Origin: Spirometra erinaceieuropaei
Lineage: Eukaryota; Platyhelminthes; Cestoda; Diphyllobothriidea; Diphyllobothriidae
Direction of reading: 5' to 3'
Assembly (NCBI GenBank): GCA_902702965.1
Contig: CACRXP010000007.1
Location: 589,597-653,596, forward strand
DNA length: 64,000 nucleotides
Shown here: piece by piece, positions 23,401-35,400 of the stretch
How positions within the stretch are numbered: the stretch's first letter is position 1
Layout: the number at the start of each line of letters is the position of its first letter
The notes under the pieces: generated by a model
What the model saw: only the letters and a program-made list of their open reading frames with translations
Database searches by the model: none
What the model was told of the DNA's origin: nothing
Made by a program: the position numbers and the translations under genes

Positions 23401-26400
23401 GGTGATATCTTTTTTGGCTTTTCAACCCGACGAAACCAGTCAGCTGAATTATTTAAATCTTCCAACTGTACCCTAAAGGCACAAGCAAAAGCCCAATTTA
23501 ATTTGATATACTCTAAATTTTCCGTTTGGGAGAAGCCCTCTTGACAGTTAGCCTGTTGTTTTGAAATTGGTAGATTCCAAATTTTGCAGTAATTTGGGCG
23601 TATGGGTTAGCCGAAATGGGGAAAACTCATGACTCCCTATCAGCGCCTTAGAATTCAGATGGTCAGAGTGCTCACTGAACTCGATCCTTGAAATTTGCGT
23701 CGCAGGGCCTTATTGTGTCGGTGCTACCGCGTTTTTATCCAGTGTCCTGTTTCAGTAAGACATGCGGATAGTTGACAAATGCCTACTTAAACAAAGAAAT
23801 GCAAGTGCCGACGTTATCCGATTATAGATAGAGCGACTCACCCTCCGCATGGAGTAACTATAGGTATGTTTTTTGGTTACCCCGAAAACAGGCCACGCGG
23901 TAGATGCGCTGGACCAAAAAGGGGGCCAAATTCAAGTCCGGCAGACGTTATTGGGAATACGCACCCATAGCAAATGCCAACATTCGGAGGTGTGGCGAAA
24001 TGTCCACGTTGCGCCCGTCTGGATCTGAGACCCCCTTCTTTTTTTCTTGCTATGTCAAATCCTGGTCGGTGTACGTTGTGGACTAGGGGGATTTGATGGT
24101 ACGCCTAGGTGCATGTTTTCGCTGTGCCAACCACCTATGCCCCTCTCCCGTGTCCAATATTCTTGACCCTGTCATGACACTGGGCTCAGGTGGGGGAGGA
24201 TGGTGATGATGATGATGATGATGATGATGAGGAGGAGGAGGAGGAGGNNNNNNNNNNNNNNNNNNNNNNNNNNNNNNNNNNNNNNNNNNNNNNNNNNNNN
24301 NNNNNNNNNNNNNNNNNNNNNNNNNNNNNNNNNNNNNNNNNNNNGGGAGGAGGAGGAGGAGGATTCAGTGCAGTAGATCCCGCGCAAGTTTTCTATCACA
24401 GTAGACGAATTCACGCACACGTCCGCGTCCTCGCTCCCACTCTGCTGTAAAGCACGTGGTGGATATCGTTGGAAACGACGGTCAAACTGTCGTGTTTCAG
24501 TTGATGATCTGGCTAGATGATATTGGACTCAAACGCGAGTCCGTTTTATAATTGAAACTGTCCTCCAGAATTCACATACTGCTGACTGGCAACCCTAAAC
24601 CGCTATAGGGAGAGCTTTATACATTAATGTAAAACTCAATGTCTGTTCTGGCAAGCGCAACAATTTCTTATACTCGCACGACTTCAGCTTCGCATGACTT
24701 AGTTTGTCTTTTGTATATCATTCTCGTACTTACATTACTGGAGCAAATTTTATCAATAGCTCGTTTTCATCCTCTTCGAAAGACTCATACTCAGTGTAAT
24801 GCTACCAACCTGGTTTCTCTCGATGTGGATGAACAACACGTCAACTACGGTCATGATGGTTACAATTGTGGAGGCTCTGCTCACAAAACTCGATGACGTT
24901 ACCAAAGGTATCTCAAAGCGCACAAAATACTGTAGTCCATTTATTTGCAAGTAATTTTTTCACTATGCTTTGGTTTATACAGCCTGTTAAGCGCATGCTA
25001 TATTTGCAGGTTCCGAATCCAAGGCCGCCGTGCTGCATGAGAACACGTATGAACCCACCCCCCCCCTCCCACTTTCTGGCATTCGCAGAATTAAATTAAA
25101 CAGAAAGTTATGAGGATGGCGGTAAAGGACCAACAATAACTACAGTGGGTGAGCTAAATCATGAAATGTCGTGAGTTGGCAGAAGAAAACCCCCATAATG
25201 CAAAATTCACCCAAACTGTGTTTCCCAAAGTCTTAAGGCACTGAACAAAACGAGTGTTCTTAAAAAAGAAGGCATAGTTGGGTTTTAAAATAAATATTTA
25301 CCGACGTGAAAGTAAGTAATTTTCACTGAAAACCGGAGTATCAGAAAATTGCTATATTACAAGTCGCTTAAATAGGGCTAAATATAAGGGCACATAATGA
25401 AGGGGGACGCATGAATAGGGGAAAAATTTACAATAACAACAATTACAAAAGATCAGTACTTTGTTGATTCTTCGTTTGCATTTATCACTGCAGAAACCCT
25501 GTCAGACCTGGAGATGGCCAGGTTGTCGATAATGGATTTCTCAATGCGACTGTCTAGCACAAAGTCAAGTTTTTCTCGCAGTGAAATTTTCTTATTCGCC
25601 TTGTGCTAATGTCTTTTGATAAGGGCGAAAACACTCTCGATGAAATTGATTTCCGGGCTGTTGGCAGGGTTAAAAATCGACTGGAGGCCACACGCGAAGA
25701 GGCTGGCTTTTGTCAAAAAAATCAGATCAGAAAGCGTTATTGGATTCATACTTCTTTAGAACGAGGGACAAGGGCATTGTCGTGTAAAATTACGGTATCC
25801 AGTCGGCATCGACGGATGTCGATGTGATCGAAAACATCCTTCACATGGCCGACGAACGCCTTGCTGTTGCTGGTGTCCGTAAGCGACTGCCAGACTGGCC
25901 GCTCTCCGAATTTAATAGCTATCCAAACCACTAGCCGTCCGCAGTTCTTGAAGGTTGCCATCGCGCAGTGGGTTCTTTTGGGAAGTTCTTTCCTTATATG
26001 ACCATCTGGGTCGGCTTTATTGGCTTGTCTAAAAATGAGACCTCATCGCAGAAGCACATGCTCTTCCAGAATGAGGGTCGGTAATCAGCATATTTCATTG
26101 CAAACAAAAAACGTTCTCGAATACGTTTTCTACTTAAAAGCGGCTCGATCGCGGACTTTTGTTGATGAAGCCCAATTTCCTGCCTTCTTTTCCAAATACG
26201 TTCATAGAGAACATCGGCATATGTTTCCTGTGAATCGTCTTAATGGTCATATAATAACACTTTTTTAATGTACGACGAATAAAATCGTCGTCTTGCATGA
26301 CATACTTCTCGCTCAAATTTCGACCACGACATTTCATAATCTAAACCGCCTACTGTATCTGACCCAAATGTGAATGCTCTGTTTGTTGCAGCCAGCGGCT

Positions 26401-29400
26401 AAACTAGATATGCTCCTCACAACCTCTGCACCGGTTTCCATTCCCTTACCTCCATATTTTCTTTATGTATACCTTGTCTATTTCAGAGATAGTGAAACCC
26501 AGGCTGCACCGGACGAAGTACCCACAAAAAGAACAAGAATCGACGCGATTAAACGATTTTCAACCTGCATAAGCCTGTCCATCGCCTATGCCTCATCCTG
26601 CGGGGGAATAGCCACAATTACAGGCACTGCGACAAATACAATATTTTACGGACTAGTTTCTAGGTCAGCCCTGTTTCAAACATAATTGCCGGCTCAAATC
26701 CACCCTGAAAAACTTCGTGGAGAATTCTTGTTCGCTAATCAAATTACACAAAAGAGTTAATATTTCAACAGCCTTTCGATACATGTAAAGGAGACGCGTT
26801 TATCGATCAGCAAAGAGTCCGAGAGAGGCCGAATATACTGCTATACATGCGTGTGGGGCAACGATCTAGAGAGGGACCCCACTCGACTGTCAGTAGACTG
26901 TGCATCGTGCCATACGTGATGTATGGTAAAGGGAGTTTTATTGGGGGTGGGCAGCACGCTAGACAGTAAGCTGACAAAATGAAATAAAACGCAGAAATTG
27001 CCTGTATTAATGCCGAAAGTCTTGTCCTACGCTATCGTACGACAACGGAAATGAAAGTAGTAAGCAAACAATAAGTAAAAAGCAAATTTCACAAAATAAC
27101 GAACTTTGAGTCAGGGCGTAAAGTCATAGGAAGTAATTGTTTTACGGTCTTTGCAGGCCATCCGAGGTGTCTACATACGGGGCACGAGAACTCGACCGCT
27201 TGAAGGTCATCCATCTCAGAAGATGAAGATGCGATCACTGGAACAAGAAATTTATTTGCCTGACGTTTCGGATTCTCACTCGAATCCATCATCAGAGACA
27301 TTCGCAGATAAAGGTGATGGTGGCACCAGGAGTGCAGTATTTATAGCACGTGGCTGCCGTGGGAACGTATGCGCACTGCAATTAACGGTTCTCGCAATCA
27401 CTGCTGGGGTCGTAATTGATGCGGTGATGGCTCGTTAACGGCCGCGATTTCGTCATCCGTGCTGGATGCTGGTGTGATGATTGCTCGGCAAACTGGCTCA
27501 TTGTCACCGTGATGATTGCTCGCTCGCGCCCTCCCCACGTGACTGATTCTCCTGCCTAGGGAAAATCTCAGCACGGAATATGGCGCCGGGAGGTCATTGT
27601 GCTTGTTGATGGATTGTGGGCCTGAGAACCATGATTCGAGCAGCTCGCAGCTCGCTCACCCCTTGCGAGGATTTCGGCCTCTTGAAATTTGAAAATATGG
27701 CCGGATCCCGTCGAGTGTGCCGCCACCTGAGAGTTAGAGTCTCCCCGCCTCACTGCTGCTGCGTGCTCGGCAATTCGCGTACGGAATAATCCCCCAGTTT
27801 ATCTGGCATAACTGCTTTGTCCGCCAGTGAGCCAGTTTGCCGAGCAATCGTCCGAGATGTCTACATACGGCGCACGAGAACTCGACCGCTTGAAGGTCAT
27901 CCATCTGTTAAGTTGCCTTTACCATTGCAAGGGGTGGTCGGTGTTCGCTCTTGACTGCCGTCGTCTGTGAACTACGCTCCGATTGAAGTGGACAGCCTAC
28001 GTCTAACGAGACGATTCTCACTCGATGAGATGATACAGCGAGGAAACCTTATGGCGTCCAAGAAAGATAACTAACTTGGCTTTAGCATGGTTTTCGTCAT
28101 CTGTCTAATGAGCTCAGCGCTACTGACCTAAATCTAAGGCAGACGTTTTCCTTGACACGGTTAATCAAAATATCAAGGTGCGACTTGAACCCCCGGTACA
28201 GGGTCTTTACAGCCGCGAAAGATGGTTTGTTGACCTAGGCATAATAAGTGGAGCAGATTGAAGGGCGTGAACAATCCCTATATTTGAGGTCAATTATGTC
28301 CGTCAGTCTGTTGACAGTTAAGTGGGGTCCTTCTCCATACCGTTGCCTGCGTGTGATAGCACGCTGTAGACGTAGTTCTTAACGAATTGCCAGTTACTGC
28401 GGTCCTACCCCTTACCCGTTGATTGATAGTCTGAGAACGTCAACTAAAGCACTGGAAGGGGGTAAGAGAACGAGTGAGGCTGACACTGGCTAAACAACAT
28501 ACTTCTCCCTAATAACAGATCTGGTGTGCTTAAGCTTGGCCCGAAGCCTTATCAGTAGTAGTTTGGAAGATTGCCAAATAACGGGATAGCCCACTCCCTC
28601 TCAGGAGTAAGAGTCAGGCTGCGATGACTCCATCATAACCCAGTCTCCACGACACCTTCGATGGCATGAGATCTGGACTGTGCTCATGAAGACCTGGCAC
28701 ATGTAGTAAGGAGGGGACTGTGTGTGGGACGCGTAGTCGAGTTGTTTGGCCACTGCGCCCCCCTCCCGCGCTCACTTCCGGCCGCCTTGACACTATTTTG
28801 CCACCGGAACCAGGTGTATGAGGAAAGGAAGAGAGTGCGGCATGTGTTGCGAAAGTCATTGGTGCGCCACACTGTGGATGATGTTACCTGCGACAGCCGA
28901 GCCGTCCAAGGAAATGACCACAGTCCCGATACAAGGCAGCATAAGCCTTCAGTTCATCCGCTCTATTAGCTGCCTACCCTCAAGGCCAAAACTATAGGCT
29001 TAAAATGTACCCGCCTACTTCGATTACCAACGGTTTGCTATCGGCCTACTTGCTGGCACCTTGCTGTCGACAGCAACCAATTACTTAATTAAATTTTGTT
29101 TTTGCAGTAAGATGCTTTTGTCTGAAAGCCGATCCCGCTTGTGTTGCTTACTGCAGCCGATTTGGCGAAGGCACTCCGCTAAACTTTGGATCTTGGATGG
29201 CCTTTGCCTTTCCAATCTCTCTTCTCTGCCTTCTCGCTGTGTGGATTGTGCTTTGCCTCATCTATCTCGGTCCGAGGTAAGCTCGAGTCCGTTTCAAACT
29301 TGCGTATGGGAGAATTTAGCCTAACATGGTTATTTTCGTTTATTCCGAGTTGGTGTGGCAGAACTTTAGCAAGCATACCTCCTGGAGTTGGGCAGGCAAA

Positions 29401-32400
29401 AAAGGACGTCAGCTCTTCCCGACTCATAATTCTAGAGTCACGAAAATACTCCCCACAAGACTCTCCATAACCTTAGCTGCCCTTTATTACCCCCTTCGCC
29501 GCTCATTCCCACATGCCATTTGAGTATTGAGGCGAACTTTAATCCATTTTTCTAATCACTGACATATTTTTCTCCACTCCATTCCCATACAAACCAACTG
29601 GCCTGAGAAGTATTTATCGAAAGTGTACAGCGCGGGACCCATCTCATGAAATGTTGGCTAAAATTCTGCAAGGAATTTCCGATATTAGGAAGGATTACTT
29701 AAGTGGGATTGTTATACTGATTATCATGCAGCATAACTCCATAACGTTTCTGACTGGCCAAGATGTCGGCGTTTCAATGCATGCTTTTTTGACTTCTTAC
29801 AGAAACGACAGTCGGTAAAAAATGACAACTTAAGTAGCATGCATTTTTCCTACTGATCTTCGATGGCATTTTAAATTCAAATATATTTTATAGAAAACAT
29901 GCGAAAAAATATGCCTTCTTTTGCTCATTTTATAGAAAATCACATTGTCTATATTTTATGCCCGAATAATGTGCGTATTTAGGTTTTAAAAAAGTTTCCT
30001 AATTCCCGAGTAATTTTCAACCTGATCTGCCATTGCATCAGCGTTTAGCAGTTTCAGTCTACAAGGTGCATGCTTTCCGCGTACGGAAAATTATATATTC
30101 CTCTATGTCTTTAAGAAGATACCACATGGAATTCATGAAATTTTACAATGGATTCGGACTGTCTTCTACACTTCATGGTAAGCATTTGTAAACGGACATG
30201 TGCTGTCTTGCATGCATAGACATTGCACGGTCTTAAAAATCCCATAATTAGAAACTTTTTAAGACCTAAATACACACTTTCATCGAGCATAAAATATGAA
30301 GACAATGTGATTTCCTACCAAATGAGCAGGAGAAAGCATATTTTTCCGCATGCTTTCTGTAACATATATTTGAATTAATAAGACTACCGAAAATCAATAC
30401 AAAAATGCATGCTAATTAGGTAGTCATTTTTTACCGACTGTCGTTTCTGCAGGAAGTCAAAAAGGCATGCATTCAAAAGCCGACATCCCGGCGAGTCAGA
30501 AATGTTATGGGGTTATACTTCAGGATAATCAGTATAGCAACCCCACTTAAGTAATCCTTCCTAATATCGGAAATTCATTGCAGAATTTTGGCCAACATTT
30601 CATGAAATCGGTCACGCACAACATATATATGCTCGCCATTTGGTCCTCTTGTTCGAAATTTCGCCTATATATGATTGGGCAAGAGAGGAGGGTTACGTGT
30701 TCGGGTGAGTGGTGCGGCGGACCTCTGCAGCAGAATATTCTGATCCCGGCTGAGGATGAGGGCCAAGGCCGGCGTGCAGGAAGGAACGCGCGTCAGGACC
30801 TCATTGAGGCCCTACCCTGGCCCTAAGCACCCCACTCAACGCTTGGGCTCTATTTATCTTGGCAGCGTGACATCCCCCAGCCCCCTATTTTACACTCTCA
30901 ATACCACGAGACTTTAAGGGGCTGAACCCTCTCCCCTTCGACTCTGAACCTTCACCTTTTTCCTAGCACTCATGCACTCGGACAGACTGACTGCCCACCT
31001 GAATGGTTTGGCCCGGTGATTAATTCAAAAAGAGCGATTATTTGCTGCTAGCCTGTCGTTTATGTTTATCGCTTTTTTGGCAAACGTAGGGCCTTCTTCA
31101 AGTGCGCTAAGAAAGATGAAGACCCCCGCGAGGACGCAACTGAGGCACGTGCTGCATTCCTTCCTGGAGACGGCACTGTGTCAACGAACCCTGAAGTGGA
31201 GGAGAAGGAGGTGGGAAGCAGGGACGCATCTGTGACTATCACCTTGGCGGTGCAGAAGATAGTCAGAGAGGAGAGTCTAGCCTTGGGTTCCATCAAGTAA
31301 GACGTTCATTTTTGTTTGGTACTTCAAAAATAACTCTGTTTTCTCACTATGCGATTGGGCTGCTATCCCAGGTGGCGACAGAGCTTGAGAAGCAATTCCG
31401 ATCCTCCAAAAGGTGCTTCATATTTCATTTCGATATATCCGCTTAGAAGTAGGAAAGGCTGTCATCGGTCAGAGAGTTCATGTAATAGGCAGTATGTTAT
31501 TACCGACAAAGACAAGGGAGACTGGAATGGTCAATTATGGCTTATTAGCCGTCGTTAGCCACTCGTACCCAACCCCGAAGTGTGGAACAGCCGAGGCTCA
31601 AACTTGCGACCTGTTAGTTAGAAGTTCACGCCTCTACCCACTGGACCACGAGCTTGTTGCCCTGTCGGTTTCGATCGGGAATATACAATGGTGGGGGACA
31701 CTCACCGATCGTTCATGTACTTTATCTACAAACTGAAGTGGGGTCTGTTGTTGATGAGTATATTTTCAGCAGCTGTAATTGGTCCCTATGTATAATCGTG
31801 ATTAATAGCGTTAAAATATTTCAGTTCTACCTTTTTTCGAAATCCACAAGCCTAGGGAATTAGGGCTTTACGTTGGTCGTACCAACTCTGATTTATCAGA
31901 GCTTTCACGTATACCGTATGCGGCCATAAATTTCGCAATTTGAGTGGTTCGAACCCCAGCCTGACCCAGATGAACAACAAGTAACTGGCGGAACGAGTGC
32001 ATTCTACGTAAAAAAAACTCAATATTCATATTAGAAAGGCACTATGCAATATGAGAATCACTGTTAGCAGTGACTACTTTGATTTTCGGTCTGAACATGG
32101 TGCACGTGTTCCTGATGCACTCCGGTGACGTTTTGTTCCTCCCCCTAGCAGTGGAGACCTTCAAGACCTCAATACTGTTGCGAGGCTTTTTGCAGACTTT
32201 CTCCTCGACATGGGCCTAAATTCGGTGTCCGATGGAACTTAAACCTGGTGAATATGGTGGCTACATATCCTTGGGCCCGAAATAAGAGATGTGGTCTTCC
32301 AGCCACTTCTGTGTCTTCCGTGACATATGTGGAGGCACGCCATCTTGCTCAAAGACCACATTGTCGTCTGGAGTGTAGTTGGAATATATCTAGGACCCAT

Positions 32401-35400
32401 CGCATGCTTCTGAAGAACAACCAGGTACACGTCTGTGTTCAATTCGACCCCGACATCGATGAACACAGGTGGCATGGCTTTTGTCGTCGGATTCAATCAG
32501 GCCAAAGACCATCACAGACGCAGAATGCTTGATCTGAAACTTTTACCTGACATTCCCTGGTATCTCGTTGGGTCAGATGTGGTTATGTAGCCCCGCCTGA
32601 AGTAAACAAACCCCAGCCACCAGAACAACGGGACCGGTGGTAATAGGGGTTTTTACAGATGCAGCCGGAGAACGCCCAAGCGACGAGGTCAAGTAGTTTT
32701 ATGCAAAAGAAAAGCTATTGGGAATGCGCATTTGTACTTTGGATGGTTGAGAACTAGTTGCGCTAACCCATAACCCCGACTCGAACTCCAAAGTATAACC
32801 CCTAATCCTTAACCCTTAACCCTAAACCTAACCCCTAAACATAACACCTAACCATAACTCCTTACTCTAACCCTTGACCCCAACCCCAACAGTATTGTGT
32901 CCATCAGGTGGTGCTACCAAACCAAAAATTACCCCTCGTTGACCTCCAGACGGCTTATGTAGCGACCTGTTCGACTGTTGGACAGCGAATCGACCGTGAA
33001 GAGGTTTTCGTCGGAGTAGAGCACCGTCAGCTGTCCTTTCTTTACGACCGCATATGGCAGGCCTTAAGTGGCACATACATATATTCAGTATGTTCGTTCG
33101 TTTCCCATCGAAAAAAGTTATAACTTTAACCAGATTTATGAGTCATCCAACGGTTGGGCCGCCGCGAGCAACGACGTTCAGCCAATGCCTACGGATTGGA
33201 CGCAGCACTGGGGATCTTTTCACAGTAAGACAGACATCCGCGGCATGTACACTAGGTGGGTTAACTCATGAAATGTCAACCGAAATTCCGAAATGCGTTT
33301 TCGCATCGAAAAGATTAATTAAGAAGGGTTGTAAAACTAATTATCTTGCAGCATAATTCTATAATACTGCAGTTACCGCAGGATGCCGGCTTTCGAATGA
33401 ACTTCCTTTCGGCTGCATGCAAAAACTGCACTCTGTAAAGAACGACTACTTAAGTAGCATGAACTTTTCTCATTGATTTTCGATGCCCCTAAATGTTCAA
33501 TTATTTTTCATGGAAAACATTCATTAAACTATTCATTCTTTTGCACATTCGGTAGAAAATCACGTCTTCTGCTAACTTTGTACCCAAAGGACGGACATAA
33601 TTCGGTTTTAAAAAATTTCTAATTGTGGGACTTTTAAATACTTGAAATGGCCCTTCATAAAACACCATGTCTCTGCACTTACCAATGTGACTTGTAAAGG
33701 TAACAATATTAATCAGATCCACTGCTAAATTTTACGAACCCTATATGGTTCCCCTTTAGTGCCGTCGAGCAATGTGTGGTTTTCCGTGCGCGGAAAATAT
33801 ACGGCTTGTAGTTTGGAAACCCTGAATCCAAAGTAACGGTAGAGCAAATTTAAAATTATTCCGGAATTGGAAAAGTTTTTGAAAACCGAATTATACCCTT
33901 TCTTCGAGTATAAGATTGCAAGAAGACATAATTTTCTACCAAATGAGCAAATGAATGGATATTTTATGCGTGTTTTCCATGAAATATAATTGGACTTTTA
34001 AGGGCATCAAAAATCATTGAGAAAGATGTATGCTACATAAACAGTTATTCTTTACAGAGTGCATGCAGCCGGCTGGAAGTTCGTTCGAAAGCCGGCATTT
34101 TCAGGTAACTGAAGTATTATAGAACTATGTTGCAGGCTGACTAGTTTTACAACCCTACTTAATTAATCTTTTCGAAACTGAAACGCATTTCGGAATTTCT
34201 GTTGGCATTTCATGAGTTAGCCCACCTACTGTATCTCACTCTCCCCTCACTCACCCACCCTGCTCCGAAATCAAAACGATGCTAATGCGGCCCGGTGGAT
34301 GGCATCGTTGAATAACCCGGCTAAGCGTGCCACACACACGACCTGGCTGCCGCAACGTGCGGCAGACCTTCGTATGGACGACTCGGATCGCACACCAGTG
34401 ATAGCGAAACAAAGACCGCTTGAAGAATACGCATTGCTGGTATACTAACGACTGTAATGCATATCCGCTTGTCTGTTCAATTATTGAAGGCCATTCCTCT
34501 GTATTTTTTAGATATGGAGAGATATCATGTCTTATCATGTTTGCCCTGCTCATCCTGCTTTGGATTGGCCGCGAACCTGGAGTACCCGGCTGGTCACGTT
34601 TGATGCCGACTACTAAGGATGCCAAGGGCAGAGTAGTAGAGTGAGTGATAACTTAGTCAGTCCTGAAAACTTTACTTTTTCCCAAGGTTTGTCGACGACG
34701 TCCAGGCTACAGTGTTCTTCGTGATATTGGCATTTCTGCTGCCTGCAACCAATCCCCTGCGCGTGCGCTTAAATGCGGAGGAAAGAGGTAGGATGCTTGG
34801 CTATTGTCTCGTAACACTTTTAAGCCACTTTTTTAGATTGGATATAACTGTCAATATAATGCCAAAACATTAGGGCTGTTCTGCCTTAGATAAATCTTGT
34901 AAAAGTTGAATTCCTCCAAAAGAGCTCACAATCCATGCGATGGCTCACCTAGAGTCATTGAACGCATGGTTGCAGACGAGAAATAATTCTCATTTTAAAC
35001 ATGAGATTGATTTTTACAGTTGCGTGGACTTCATACACGAAAGAATGCTTGACACTAAAGTTGACACTTACTTTGAGCCATTATTAATTGGAGTTTCTCG
35101 CGCCAAGAGAGGTTAGTTATGCCTAATCTAAGGAAGTGATGTGGTCAGTTAGCCTTACTCGTTGTCATTTAAGGAAAAATTCTGTCAATGAAATTGCCCG
35201 AACACACTCTGCTTGTCAGCGTTTTGTACTCTCCAAAAGCCAATAGGCGCAAAGGAGCCAGCATTCCCCGTAACCTGGTTGGGGAGCTCTAGTCTGTCAT
35301 AATTAAAATTCCCGATCACGAGCGGCAGAACGACGAGTCAATGATTTAGTGGTAGGGCATTCGGCTCAGTGACCAAAAATCCCGAGTCGGAATCCCAGGT

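Noticed and set aside
22425..23465. 346-codon ORF on the minus strand
   Set aside because: It runs antisense through SLC13-like exon 3 and a Penelope-derived foldback. Its composition reflects the inverted repeat, and it has no domain.
24248..24344. Idea that exon 3 of the transporter was lost in the assembly gap
   Set aside because: Exon 3 was found at 22551-22666 with correct splice sites and phase on both sides.
24172..24450. Poly-acidic or poly-Leu/Ile ORFs across the N run
   Set aside because: They read through an assembly gap and trinucleotide repeats.
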